Shown piece by piece: positions 1-9,050 of a stretch of 64,000 nucleotides of DNA; position 1 is the stretch's first letter; each line of letters begins with the position of its first letter. Source of the stretch: JACVRW01 sp038323835 (GTDB lineage: Bacteria > Actinomycetota > Thermoleophilia > Solirubrobacterales > Thermoleophilaceae). The notes beneath the pieces were generated by a model that saw nothing but the letters and a program-made list of their open reading frames with translations, searched no databases and had not been told where the DNA came from. A program made the position numbers and the translations under genes. The stretch covers positions 1 through 64,000 of the forward strand of contig JBBQHI010000004.1 in NCBI GenBank assembly GCA_038323835.1, in the 5' to 3' direction.

Positions 1-985
1 GGATGAGGTGCGCGATGAAGGTGACGTTCTCCCGGTACTCGGGATGCTGCTCCAGGAAGAGATCGAAGGCGGTGAACCCGCGCAGGATGTTCTTGGACAG
101 GTCGGCCCGGTCCACGCGCAGGATCAGGTGCTCGCGCCGGCGCCGCAGGATCTCGCGCCCGTAGTTGTGCACGGCCGGCCGCTGGGCGGTGAGCCGGAAG
201 GTCTCGGCCGAGATCGGCAGCGGGTAGGTGCGGACCCACACCTCGCGCCCGTCGAAGTGCACCACCCCGGCCTCCTCGTCGATCTCCAGGTCGAAGAGGT
301 CGCGGCAGCAGAGCAGGAAGTTACGCCTGTAGGAGTGGGTGTGGAAGGCGATGATGTCGTTCGAGAGGATGCCCTCGTAGATGTCCTCGCGGATGTCGGC
401 CGGAAGCACGCGCCAGGCGTCGGGCTGCGTCCACGGGATGTGCACGAAGTGGTGGAGGAAGAGGTCTGGCCGGGCGCGCCGGATGTACTTGGGCGCGAGA
501 TAGAGGTGGTAGTCGTGGAGCATCACCACGGCGGTGTCGTCGGTCACCTCCTCGAGCACGGCGTTCGCGAGGTCCTCGTTCACCCGGCAGTAGCCCAGCT
601 CGTAGGCCTCCGTCTCGTGGCGCCTGATGTCCGGGGCGTTCGAGAGGTCCCAGAGGTAGTGCTGGATGAACCACAGCATCGGGTTGGCCACCACGTTGTA
701 GAAGCGGTCGTAGGCGTCGGGATCGCTCTCCACCAGGCGCAGGCGGTAGCTGGCCTCGTCGAGATCGACCTTGAAGCTGCGGCCGCCCTCACGGCGGCTC
801 ATCTCGAGGTCCTCCTCCGTCATCGCCGACGCCACCCACACGGCGTCGCGGTGATGAACAAGGCCCGTGAGCGCCGTGACCAGGCCGCCTCCGCCGCGGC
901 GGGCCTCCAGGCTGCCGTCCTCTGCGCGCTCGAACGTGGCCGGGCCGCGGTTCGAGACGAGCACGATCGGCGTCTTGGAGGTCAT
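1..985 (-). CDS. otsA: Trehalose-6-phosphate synthase (OtsA, GT20), C-terminus beyond window edge
   Basis: The frame stays open from an ATG at 985 to the left edge (328 codons). The protein starts with the GT20 hallmark VSNRGP. It then shows the family blocks MLHDYHLYLAPKYIR, HHFVHIPWTQPDAW and ILSNDIIAFHTHSYRRN, followed by VRTYPLPISAETF and RVDRADLSKNILRGF, which corresponds to the UDP-glucose/glucose-6-phosphate site region. Family role: cytoplasmic transfer of glucose from a nucleotide sugar to glucose-6-phosphate to make trehalose-6-phosphate for stress protection. The start codon overlaps the stop of the upstream glycosyltransferase remnant (ATGA, 982-985), so the two were co-transcribed. 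The C-terminal third is outside the window. Confidence 0.9.
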   Translation of the reverse strand, partial: MTSKTPIVLVSNRGPATFERAEDGSLEARRGGGGLVTALTGLVHHRDAVWVASAMTEEDLEMSRREGGRSFKVDLDEASYRLRLVESDPDAYDRFYNVVANPMLWFIQHYLWDLSNAPDIRRHETEAYELGYCRVNEDLANAVLEEVTDDTAVVMLHDYHLYLAPKYIRRARPDLFLHHFVHIPWTQPDAWRVLPADIREDIYEGILSNDIIAFHTHSYRRNFLLCCRDLFDLEIDEEAGVVHFDGREVWVRTYPLPISAETFRLTAQRPAVHNYGREILRRRREHLILRVDRADLSKNILRGFTAFDLFLEQHPEYRENVTFIAHLI

Positions 986-1251
986 CGCTCCCTGAAGATA
1001 CGCAGCCAGTCGCGGAGGAGCCTGGGGGTGAGGAAGTGAACGCGCACGTGTTCCCTGTGGCAGCGCCACACCCAGCGCGCGCTCTTCGCCGGATCGTGCG
1101 CCCGGATGCCGGCGGGCTGAGGGTCATGGACGATGATCACGTCCCAGCCCCCGGTGATCTCGGCGGCGTTCAGCTCGTGGTAGCGGGCGAAGATGTCCCA
1201 CTCCTCGTAGCTGGCGAGGCTCTTGTTGCCTACCGCGACGGGCCGGAGCAT
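982..1251 (-). pseudogene. Internally deleted TreT-like trehalose synthase / GT4 glycosyltransferase remnant
   Basis: This 89-aa frame joins two distant parts of a TreT-like glycosyltransferase. Residues ~33-65 (WDVIIVHDPQPAG ... ARWVWRCH) match the middle of the N-terminal domain of trehalose glycosyltransferring synthases. Residues ~66-89 (REHVRVHFLTPRLLRDWLRIF) match the extreme C-terminal helix. The family is about 400 residues, so roughly 250 internal residues plus the true N-terminus are missing, yet the frame is intact. The remnant starts 12 bp after the anti-sigma gene and overlaps otsA by 4 bp, so it probably sat in a trehalose operon. A functional mini-protein is unlikely. An assembly collapse cannot be excluded. 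Confidence 0.65.
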
Positions 1252-1263
1252 TCGGCGGGCGCC

Positions 1264-1662
1264 CTAGCCCGTGCGGGCAGTCAGGTACTTCACGAGGCGG
1301 GTGTTGTCCTCGCCGAACGCGCACTCGTCCACGGTGGCGTCGATGATCGCCCGGCTGAGCTCGCGCTCCATCTCGGCCACCGGGCTGGCGGGGCCGTCGA
1401 GCTGCATCAGAAGGCGGTCGTCCAGCAGGCGGAAGCTGAAGTTCACACGACTCTCGTCGTCCAGCGAGCGCCCGTCGTCCACGAAGTCGTTGGCCGCCTC
1501 CGTGATCGCGAGCTTGAGGTCGGCCACCTCCTCGGGCGAGAGCAGAGTGAGGCGGCATACCGCCGAGAGGGCGAGCCGGGCGAGCACCAGGTAGTCGGGC
1601 CGGGCCGGGATCGTCAGCGACACGTCCCGTCCGTCGGCCTTGGTGGGCACCTCCTCCGCCAC
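1264..1662 (-). CDS. RsbW-type anti-sigma regulatory factor (HATPase_c serine kinase)
   Basis: The 132-aa protein has the GHKL/HATPase fold of anti-sigma kinases: LARLALSAVCRLTLLSPEEVADLKLAITEAANDFVDDG contains the N-box (E-A-x-N) that binds Mg-ATP. Such proteins hold a SigB/SigF-type sigma factor and phosphorylate its antagonist. The longer frame up to 1737 reads through a hairpin repeat at 1693-1721, so the GTG at 1662 (or 1650) is the likelier start. No sigma factor or antagonist gene is adjacent in the window. It lies 12 bp upstream of the broken glycosyltransferase and otsA, which suggests a general-stress setting. Confidence 0.8.
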   Translation of the reverse strand: MAEEVPTKADGRDVSLTIPARPDYLVLARLALSAVCRLTLLSPEEVADLKLAITEAANDFVDDGRSLDDESRVNFSFRLLDDRLLMQLDGPASPVAEMERELSRAIIDATVDECAFGEDNTRLVKYLTARTG

Positions 1663-1692
1663 GGCCTGGACCCTAGCGACAGCCTGGCTGCG

Positions 1693-1721
1693 GCGCCGCC
1701 CGGTCAACGATCGGGCGGCGC
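1693..1721. repeat. Hairpin repeat copy 1 (terminator-like)
   Basis: Perfect 10-bp arms (GCGCCGCCCG and CGGGCGGCGC) around a 9-nt loop. It lies between the htrA-like stop (1739) and the anti-sigma start, both on the minus strand. The inner part cccgrtcaacgatcggg is shared with copies at 15863, 44811, 50160 and 53226. A role as terminator or mRNA-end stabiliser is inferred from its position. There is no U-tract. Confidence 0.6.
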
Positions 1722-1738
1722 TCCTCCCTGGCACCATT

Positions 1739-2899
1739 TCAGCCCGTGCGCGCGGGGCGGGTGCCGAGCTTCACGTCGACCGTGCGGCGCTTGCCGTCGC
1801 GGATCAGCGTCAGGCGCGCGGTGTCGCCGGATCCGAGGGCGCTGATTCCGTCGGTGAGGTCCTGAGCGCGCGTGAGCGGCCGGCCGTTCAGGGCCACGAT
1901 CACGTCTCCGCCGGTGCGGATGCCGGACTGCCCCTGGAAGGTGATCTCGTCGGTCCCGGCCTTCATGTCGGCCTTCTCGGCCGGGCTGCCGTCTTCGATC
2001 TTCTGCACCAGCGCGCCGTTCGAGCTCGGCAGCCCGAGCCGCTCAGCCAGCTGGGGCCAGAGCGTCAGGGTGGTGACCCCCAGGTAGGCGTAATCCACGC
2101 GTCCGTGGGCCCGCAGGTCCGCGAGCGAGCGCCGCACCGCATCCACCGGGACGGCGAAGCCCACCCCCTCGCCGCCGCCGGAGTCGGTCTTGATCTGAGC
2201 GTTGATCCCGACCACCACGCCCTTCCCGTCGAGGAGCGGGCCGCCGGAGTTGCCCGGGTTGATGGCGGCATCCGTCTGGATCGCGCCGCCGATGCCGAAG
2301 CGCGTGAGCGAGCTGATGTTGCGGTCCACGGCGGAGACCACGCCGACGCTCAGCGACTGGCGCTCGCCGAAGGGGCTGCCGATCGCGGCCACCGGCTCGC
2401 CCACGTCGATCCTCTCCGAGTGGCCGAGGCGAAGCGGGGTGAGGGAGAGCCCGGCTGGGTTCACGTGCAGAAGGGCCACGTCGGCGTTCGGATCCACGCC
2501 CACGATGTCGGCCTCCACCCGGTTCCCGTCCGAAAACTCCACGTACACCTTCTCGGCCCGGTTCGCGCTCCCCTCCTCGGTGACCACGTGGGCGTTGGTG
2601 GCGATGTAGCCGCGGCCGTCGAGCGCAAAGCCCGAGCCCTGGCCGCCCGCGCCCTGCTCGCCGATGCTCGCGCCGTTGCCGTCGAAGATCGAGAGGATCG
2701 TGACCACGCCCGTGCCAAGCCGGTTGTAGATCGCCCGCGGGTCGAAGCCGCCCTTCTTCCCGATGCCCTGCACAACCTGCACCCGCGTGGTCGTGACCTT
2801 GTTGGGAGCGCTCGCCCGGGCTGGGCCGTCGTCCCCGGAGCAGCCGGCGCCCGCCGCGGCCACCACCATCACTGCGCCCAGGGCGGCCAGCCGCCTCAC
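1739..2899 (-). CDS. HtrA/DegP-like serine protease lipoprotein with PDZ domain
   Basis: 386 aa. The N-terminus is a lipoprotein signal (hydrophobic run ending AGAGC, lipid-modified Cys20), so the protease is surface-anchored. The trypsin-like domain has the catalytic triad His104 (ATNAHVV), Asp140 (ADVALLHV) and Ser218 (NPGNSGGPL). A PDZ domain occupies about residues 270-380, with a GGDVIVALNGRPL block typical of HtrA. Family role: extracytoplasmic degradation or quality control of misfolded proteins. The gene overlaps the upstream histidine kinase by 4 bp (ATGA), so it is the third gene of a two-component operon and a likely effector of envelope-stress sensing. A hairpin repeat follows its stop. 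Confidence 0.92.
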   Translation of the reverse strand: MRRLAALGAVMVVAAAGAGCSGDDGPARASAPNKVTTTRVQVVQGIGKKGGFDPRAIYNRLGTGVVTILSIFDGNGASIGEQGAGGQGSGFALDGRGYIATNAHVVTEEGSANRAEKVYVEFSDGNRVEADIVGVDPNADVALLHVNPAGLSLTPLRLGHSERIDVGEPVAAIGSPFGERQSLSVGVVSAVDRNISSLTRFGIGGAIQTDAAINPGNSGGPLLDGKGVVVGINAQIKTDSGGGEGVGFAVPVDAVRRSLADLRAHGRVDYAYLGVTTLTLWPQLAERLGLPSSNGALVQKIEDGSPAEKADMKAGTDEITFQGQSGIRTGGDVIVALNGRPLTRAQDLTDGISALGSGDTARLTLIRDGKRRTVDVKLGTRPARTG

Positions 2900-4337
2900 G
2901 TCTCCCCCGTCCCCGCGGGCAGGGCGAGTGTGAAGGCGGCACCCCGCGGGCTCGGCGAGATCTCGAGGTCGCCCTCCATTCGCTCGGCCAGCTCGCGTGC
3001 GATGGCCAGTCCCAGCCCCGCCCCACGAGCGGCGTCGCCGGTGAAGAAGGGCTCGAACGCCTTGTGGTGCGTGCCCTCGGGTATTCCCGGCCCGGCGTCC
3101 GCCACGGTGAGCGACGCGGTGCCGTTCACGCGGTCGGCGGAGACGGTCACGTCCGTGCCCGAGGGGGTGTGGCGGAGGGCGTTGTCGAGGAGGATGCGCA
3201 TGATCTGGACCACGCGTTCACGATCGCAGGTCGCCTCCGGGCCGGCCTGGGGGAGGCGCACGCTGAGCTTCGTCCGGTGGTCGGCGATCGCGGGGGCGAA
3301 CTCGCCCACCACCGAGCGGGCGAGCTCCGACAGGTCCACCGGCTCGTGGTGGAACTCGAGCGAGCCCGCATCCAGGCGCGAGAGGTCGAGCAGGTCCACC
3401 GAGAGCTTCTGGAGACGGGCCACCTGCTCGCTCATCGTGTCCAGGAACTCACGCCGGGTGGCTTCGTCCAGGTCCTCGTCCTGGAGGAGCTCCACGAATC
3501 CGCCCAGGGAGAAGATCGGAGTGCGCAGCTCGTGCGATGCCGTGGCGATGAACTCCTTGCGCGCCACATCCACCTGGCGCAGCTGCTCCTGCATCTCGTT
3601 GAACGTGTGGGTGAGCTGACCGAGCTCGTCCCGCGAGTCCACGGGCAGGGGCTCGATGAAGCGGCCCTGGGCCATCTCCGCGGCGGCCATCTCGAGGCGC
3701 CGCACGCGCCGGGCCAGCGCCCGGGCCACGAGGTATCCGCCGATCAGCGCAAGCAGGAGGGCCGCGAAGGTGGCGATCAGCAGCCGCTCCCGGACGAAGC
3801 TCACGGTCTCGGCCACGTCGTCCAGGTCGCGGGAGTACATGGCCACCCACGTCGGATCGCCCTTGTAAAGGAGCGGCTGGGCCACGATGCCGATCTCCTG
3901 CTTGCCGAAGGTGCCGAACCCGCTGCGGCTGTGCTCGGTCAGGACAGCACGGCGGGCCAGACCGTCGCTGCGCGGAAATGCGGTCTCCGCCTCGCGGGAG
4001 TCGGACAGCGGATAGAAACGCAGCTCCCGGCCATCGCCCTGTGGTCCCGCGAAGGACTGGTTCCAGTTCAGGAGGGTCACCCGGGAGTCGGTGGCGTCGG
4101 CCACCTGCCGCACGCGGCGATCGACCTCGGGCGCACGGGGCTCGCCGGCCAGCAGCTTCTCCAGCGGAGCCCGGCCCGCCACCACGCTCTGGCGAAGGTC
4201 GTGCAGACGGCGCCCCTCGAGGTTCGACTCGAGCTGCGGCACCACGAGGAAGTAGATGACCGCGAACGCGGCGGCGGTGATGGCGAAGAACAGGAGCGCG
4301 AGCTCGTTGCGCAGGGACCGGAAACGGGGGAGGCGCA

Positions 4338-4338
<1 letters not shown>
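2896..4338 (-). CDS. Two-component sensor histidine kinase with HAMP domain
   Basis: 480 aa. Transmembrane helix 1 is at ~12-33 and helix 2 at ~187-206, with an extracytoplasmic sensor region of about 150 residues between them. A HAMP linker follows (~207-258). HisKA has the phospho-acceptor His269 in ATASHELRTP. HATPase_c has the N-box LLDNALRHTPSG and the G1 box DAGPGIP. Its partner regulator is immediately upstream (1-bp TGATG overlap) and the HtrA protease is downstream (4-bp overlap), so one operon couples sensing to envelope proteolysis. The ligand is not evident from the sequence. Confidence 0.93.
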
Positions 4339-5039
<701 letters not shown>

Positions 5040-5079
5040 CTTCGAGATTGTAGGTTGCGGCGATGGTGATCCCGGCACC

Positions 5080-6855
5080 TTGATCGAGCTGCGCGTTTAC
5101 AGGGCCGCGTTCGTGCCGGCCCTGTTGGCGGCCGTGCTTACGATGTTCTCGCTCCAGGATCGTCCCCGCTCGCTGGCGCAGGGACTGGCGGCCGACGTGC
5201 TCTTCGACGGCCGGCTGGCGGCGGCCCGGGCCGGGGACATCGCGGACGCGAATCCTGACCGGCGCCCGGGAACTCCGGGTAATCGGGCCACCGCCGACAC
5301 CGTGGAGCGCAACCTGGCGGCCCGCGGGTTCACGGTGGAGCGGGATCGCTTCACGGATGACGGGCGCAGCCTCCAGAACGTCGTGGGGCGCCGTGCCGGC
5401 CGCACCCGGCGGCTGGTGGTGGTGGTGGCCGACCGCGACGCGGCCGCGACCCCCGACCTGGCCGGCAGCGCCTCCGACACGGCCGCTCTCCTCGAGCTGG
5501 CGCGCGTGCTCGAGGGCCGCTCCACGCGCAAGACGCTGGTGATGGCCTCGCTCGACGGCTCCACCCTCGGCCAGGTGGGCGCCGCGCGGCTGGCCGACGA
5601 CCTCGGGCCGCCATCCCTCGTGGACGCGGTGGTGGCCGTCTCCGGCCTGGGCTCGCCCACACGCCGCGGCTCCTATCTCCAGGCCTGGTCGAATGACAGC
5701 CGGCGGGCGGGGATCGGGCTGCAGCGGACGGTGGCCGACTCGATCCGCGAAGAGCTGGACCGGTCGCCCGGGTCCAACGGTGCGTTCGGGCAGCTGGCGC
5801 GCCTGTCCTTCCCGATCGGGATCGGGTCCCAGGCGGTGATGCTGGAGCGCGGCTACGACGCCGTGAGGATCTCCGGCAGCGGCGAATTGCCGCCCAAGGA
5901 CGGCTCTCGCCCCGTGGTGGACGAGGATCGCCTGGGTACCCTCGGCAGGGCGACACTGCGCACGCTCACGGCGGTCGACCAGGGCGGCCGCCCGGAGCAT
6001 GGCCCCGAGAGCTATGTGGTGGCCGTGAGCCAGGTCGTGCCCGGCTGGACCCTCGCCCTGCTCGCCGTCACGCTTCTCCTGCCCGTGCTCGCTGCCACCG
6101 TCGACGCGTTCGCGCGCGCCCGCCGGCGCCGGGTGTCCATCACGCCGTGGTGGCGCTGGCTCGGCGCCTGGGTGGCGGCCTTTCTCGGCGGACTGGTGAT
6201 GGCCGAGCTGCTGTCTCGTGCCGGCGCCACGCCCGGGCCGCCCCCCGCTCCACCGGCGCCGCAGTACATGCCCGTGGACGGCCCGGCGCTGGCCGTGCTC
6301 GCGGGTGTGGTGGTGGCGATGTTTGCCTCTTTTGCCGTGGCCCGGAGGCTGATGGTCCGTCCCTCCCCCGAGCTCGCCGACCCCACGGACCCCGGCGCCG
6401 GCGTGGCGCTCGCCCTGGGCGTGGCGGCGGCGGCGCTGGTGCTGTGGCTGCTCAACCCCTACTCCGCCCTGCTGGCCGTGCCCGCGGCCCATCTCTGGAC
6501 GCTGGCCGCGCTCACCCGCCCCCCGCCCCCGAGGCGGGCCCGGGCGGCGCTGGTAGCGCTCGGCGTCCTTCCCGGTGTGATCGTGTGGCTCTACTACCTG
6601 TTCGCCCTCTCGCTCGACCCGCTCGGGGCCGCCTGGTACCTCCTGCTGCTCGTGGCCGGCCACTCGGTGGGCCTGGCCACCGCCCTCATCGGCTGTCTCT
6701 GGCTCGGGCTGCTCGGCGCGGTGATCGAGCTCACCCGCCGCACCCCGCGCGACGTGGCGCCCCTGCCCAAGCCCGCGGGACCGCGCGTGTACGGCCCGGG
6801 CAGCTACGCGGGGCCGGGTGCGCTGGGAGGCCCGCCGTCCCGCACGCGCCGCTGA
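5080..6855 (+). CDS. Multi-pass membrane protein with degenerate M28-peptidase-like domain
   Basis: About 591 aa from a TTG start. A signal anchor (~8-20) is followed by a ~280-residue extracytoplasmic domain resembling M28 aminopeptidases: TPGNRATADTVERNLAARGF, then a strand RLVVVVADRD, the helix SDTAALLELARVL and the strand KTLVMASLDG. Several helices follow (residues ~310-560) with proline-rich loops. At the positions where M28 enzymes carry metal ligands (A-H-x-D, N-D, E-E) this protein reads ADRD, SASDT and LDGST, so catalytic metal binding is doubtful and a non-enzymatic role is possible. It is divergent from the two-component operon. The start is uncertain because no ATG/GTG precedes the first helix outside the regulator gene. 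Confidence 0.7.
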   Translation: MIELRVYRAAFVPALLAAVLTMFSLQDRPRSLAQGLAADVLFDGRLAAARAGDIADANPDRRPGTPGNRATADTVERNLAARGFTVERDRFTDDGRSLQNVVGRRAGRTRRLVVVVADRDAAATPDLAGSASDTAALLELARVLEGRSTRKTLVMASLDGSTLGQVGAARLADDLGPPSLVDAVVAVSGLGSPTRRGSYLQAWSNDSRRAGIGLQRTVADSIREELDRSPGSNGAFGQLARLSFPIGIGSQAVMLERGYDAVRISGSGELPPKDGSRPVVDEDRLGTLGRATLRTLTAVDQGGRPEHGPESYVVAVSQVVPGWTLALLAVTLLLPVLAATVDAFARARRRRVSITPWWRWLGAWVAAFLGGLVMAELLSRAGATPGPPPAPPAPQYMPVDGPALAVLAGVVVAMFASFAVARRLMVRPSPELADPTDPGAGVALALGVAAAALVLWLLNPYSALLAVPAAHLWTLAALTRPPPPRRARAALVALGVLPGVIVWLYYLFALSLDPLGAAWYLLLLVAGHSVGLATALIGCLWLGLLGAVIELTRRTPRDVAPLPKPAGPRVYGPGSYAGPGALGGPPSRTRR

Positions 6856-6972
6856 ACAGTCGTCCAGCGATGCCGCCGAGGCTGCCGGTCCGGGGCGGGA
6901 GGTGCCGATGAGCATGAGGCAGGCGGAGCTTCCGCTCCCGCCGATCAGAGTTGGCGCGCGAGAGGAGGTCGC

Positions 6973-7158
6973 ATGGCCGCCACCAGAATCAGGGCCATGC
7001 TGCTCGGTTGGCTGGAGCATGGCGAGTACGTGGTTGATCCGGACGCGGTGGCCGAGGCGATGCTGGCCTCAGGCGTGTTCGTAGCCCTCGAGGCCGCGAA
7101 CCTCACGCCCGGCCGCGTCGACCACGACGAGCCCCTCACCGGCCCGGACCTCTCCTAG
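6973..7158 (+). CDS. Small FlgM-like protein (possible anti-sigma-28 motif)
   Basis: 61 aa with a strong Shine-Dalgarno (gaggaggtcgc) directly before the ATG. The segment LEHGEYVVDPDAVAEAML resembles the C-terminal helix of FlgM-type anti-sigma-28 proteins (G-x-Y-x-V-D-x-x-x-V-A-x-A-M-L). The last ~90 bp overlap the convergent thiL 3' end. No flagellar genes are nearby, so the role is unknown. The coding call rests on the ribosome-binding site and the motif. Confidence 0.45.
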   Translation: MAATRIRAMLLGWLEHGEYVVDPDAVAEAMLASGVFVALEAANLTPGRVDHDEPLTGPDLS

Positions 7159-7995
7159 CCATGTGAGCCGCGTCCCCGCGGCCTCGGCCGCGGCCACGGC
7201 CGCGGCGCGTCGACCCTCGGGGAGGGTGACCAGAAGCTCGTAGTCGTCCCCCCCGGTGGCGGCGAACCGGGCCGGGTCCGCCACCACGCGCTCCACCCCG
7301 CCGGCCACCGGCAGGTCCGCGAGCCGCACCCGGAGCTCCACGTGGCTGCGCCGGGCCACGTGAGCGGCGTCGGTGGCCAGGCCGTCGCTCAGGTCGATCA
7401 TCGCCGTGGCTCCCGCCGCGGCCAGCCCGCGCCCGGCGTCCAGCCTGGGCTCGGGACGCAGGTGCCGGCGCACCAGCTCGTCGCCGTCGCCCTCGCCCCG
7501 CTCGAGCAGGAGCCGCCCCGCCTCCGACGCTCCCAGCGTGCCGGTGACCGCCACCAGGTCCCCGGCACGAGCGCCGTCGCGGCCCACGAGCTCGTCCTCG
7601 GAGTCCGCCCATCCCGTGACGCAGACGGTCACGATCAGCGCGGGTGCCCGGATCACGTCGCCCCCGGCGATGGTGGCCCCGCAGCGCGCGGCCAGATCCT
7701 CCATGCCCCGCACGAGGTCCAGGGCACCCTCGAAGCCCTCGGGCAGGGCCAGGGCCACGTAGGCCTCGCCCGCGTCGGCGCCCATCGCGGCCAGGTCGGA
7801 CAGGGCAGTGGCCAGCGCCTTCCACCCGACATCGGCCGGGGAGTGCGAGGAAAGGCCGAAATGCACGCCCTGGGCCACGCTGTCGATCGAAGTCACGGCG
7901 AACGGCCTGGCCCGCACCACCGCTGCGTCGTCGCCGGACCACCGGGCTATCCGGCCACTGCGATCGACGATGAGCGATTCGATCGCCTGGATCAA
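7069..7995 (-). CDS. thiL: Thiamine-monophosphate kinase ThiL
   Basis: 308 aa, the usual length. It has the AIRS-like fold signatures: SGDDAAVVR near residue 20, TSIDSVAQGVHF (the Asp motif that binds Mg and substrate), ALSDLAAMGADAGEAYVALALP, TIAGGDVIRAPALIVTVCVTGW, MIDLSDGLATDAAHVARRS and FAATGGDDYELLVTLP. It ends LEGYEHA like other ThiL proteins. The enzyme phosphorylates thiamine monophosphate to the diphosphate cofactor in the cytoplasm. It is divergent from the membrane protein at 8023, with only 27 bp between the starts. Confidence 0.95.
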   Translation of the reverse strand: MIQAIESLIVDRSGRIARWSGDDAAVVRARPFAVTSIDSVAQGVHFGLSSHSPADVGWKALATALSDLAAMGADAGEAYVALALPEGFEGALDLVRGMEDLAARCGATIAGGDVIRAPALIVTVCVTGWADSEDELVGRDGARAGDLVAVTGTLGASEAGRLLLERGEGDGDELVRRHLRPEPRLDAGRGLAAAGATAMIDLSDGLATDAAHVARRSHVELRVRLADLPVAGGVERVVADPARFAATGGDDYELLVTLPEGRRAAAVAAAEAAGTRLTWLGEVRAGEGLVVVDAAGREVRGLEGYEHA

Positions 7996-8022
7996 TGATC
8001 GCTCGACCAGGGTTACAGTCTG

Positions 8023-9036
8023 ATGGTGACTACAAGTAGCGACGAGTCCGGAAAGCCAACCACACTGCTCGAGCGGGCGGGAACCGCCGCCGCCGGGATC
8101 GGGTCGGTGGGGCCGAGCAATCCGCGGGCTCGCATGGCGCTGCAGTGGGGCCTCGCCGGGCTCATATTCGCCTTCCTGCTCTTCTTCATCGTCCGGCAGT
8201 GGAACTCACTTCCGGACTTCGACTGGCGCTTCCGGCCATTGTGGCTCGTGCTCTCCGCCATGGGTGTCTTCTCGCTGTACGTGGCCCAGGGGGAGCTCTG
8301 GCGGCTCATCGTCCACGCCCTGGGGGAGGAGCACCTGCGGGCCCGGCCGGCCCGCGCCATCTGGGGCAAGTCCCTGCTGGCCCGCTACGTGCCCACCAAC
8401 GCGCTGATGGTGGTCGGCCGCATGGTCATGGCCGAGAAGGAGGGCGTGCCCAAGCGCGTGACGCTCGCGAGCATCGTCTACGAGCTCGTGCTCGGGTTCG
8501 GCACCGCGGTGATGGTGGGCGCCTACTTCGTGATTCAGCTTCCCAAGCTCGATCACCAGCCCGCCCGCTACGCGGTTCTGCTCGTGATCCCGCTCGTGCT
8601 TGTGTTTCTCCACCCGCGCGTCTTCAAGCCGCTCACGGACTACGCCCTGCGAAAGCTCGGGCGGGAGCCGCTCACTAAGGTGCTGTCCTTCGGGCAGGTC
8701 CTGAAGTTCTCGCTCCTCTACATCGGCTGCTGGGCCGTGATCGGCGTGGGCGTGTACGCCTTCGCCAAGGCCCTCCAGCCGCTGCCGGCCTCCGACTTCC
8801 CCTACGTCGCCGCGGCATACCCGGTGGCGTTCTGCGTGGCCGTGCTCACCTTCATCGTCCCCAGCGGCCTGGGCACGCGCGACGCCGCGCTGGCGGTGGC
8901 CATCGCCGCCGTGCTGGACGAGACGGTGGCCACCGCCATCGCCGTCGGCTTCCGCATATTCCAGACGCTGATCGAGCTGGGCTACGTGGGGCTGGTCGTG
9001 CTGCTGGGCCGGCGCGGTCGCACCGGCGAGTCCTAA
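8023..9036 (+). CDS. Lysylphosphatidylglycerol-synthase-TM-type (UPF0104) membrane protein
   Basis: 337 aa with about eight hydrophobic helices, the first at ~48-65. Family hallmarks are RARPARAIWGKSLLARYVPTNALMVVGR and, near the C-terminus, FIVPSGLGTRDAALAVAIA, which matches the conserved P-x-G-L-G-x-R-[ED]-x-x block of the LPG_synthase_TM family (AglD/MprF N-terminal type). In this family the domain is linked to lipid or glycolipid transfer and flipping. The soluble MprF synthase domain is absent, so it is a stand-alone transmembrane module. It converges on the PBP gene with a 14-bp gap. Confidence 0.8.
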   Translation: MVTTSSDESGKPTTLLERAGTAAAGIGSVGPSNPRARMALQWGLAGLIFAFLLFFIVRQWNSLPDFDWRFRPLWLVLSAMGVFSLYVAQGELWRLIVHALGEEHLRARPARAIWGKSLLARYVPTNALMVVGRMVMAEKEGVPKRVTLASIVYELVLGFGTAVMVGAYFVIQLPKLDHQPARYAVLLVIPLVLVFLHPRVFKPLTDYALRKLGREPLTKVLSFGQVLKFSLLYIGCWAVIGVGVYAFAKALQPLPASDFPYVAAAYPVAFCVAVLTFIVPSGLGTRDAALAVAIAAVLDETVATAIAVGFRIFQTLIELGYVGLVVLLGRRGRTGES

Positions 9037-9050
9037 GCCGCGCGCGACCG

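Noticed and set aside
8..1039. Long plus-strand open frame of 343 codons
   Set aside because: It is the antisense shadow of otsA; composition is Val/His/Gly/Arg-rich with no motif, while the minus strand gives a clear GT20 protein.
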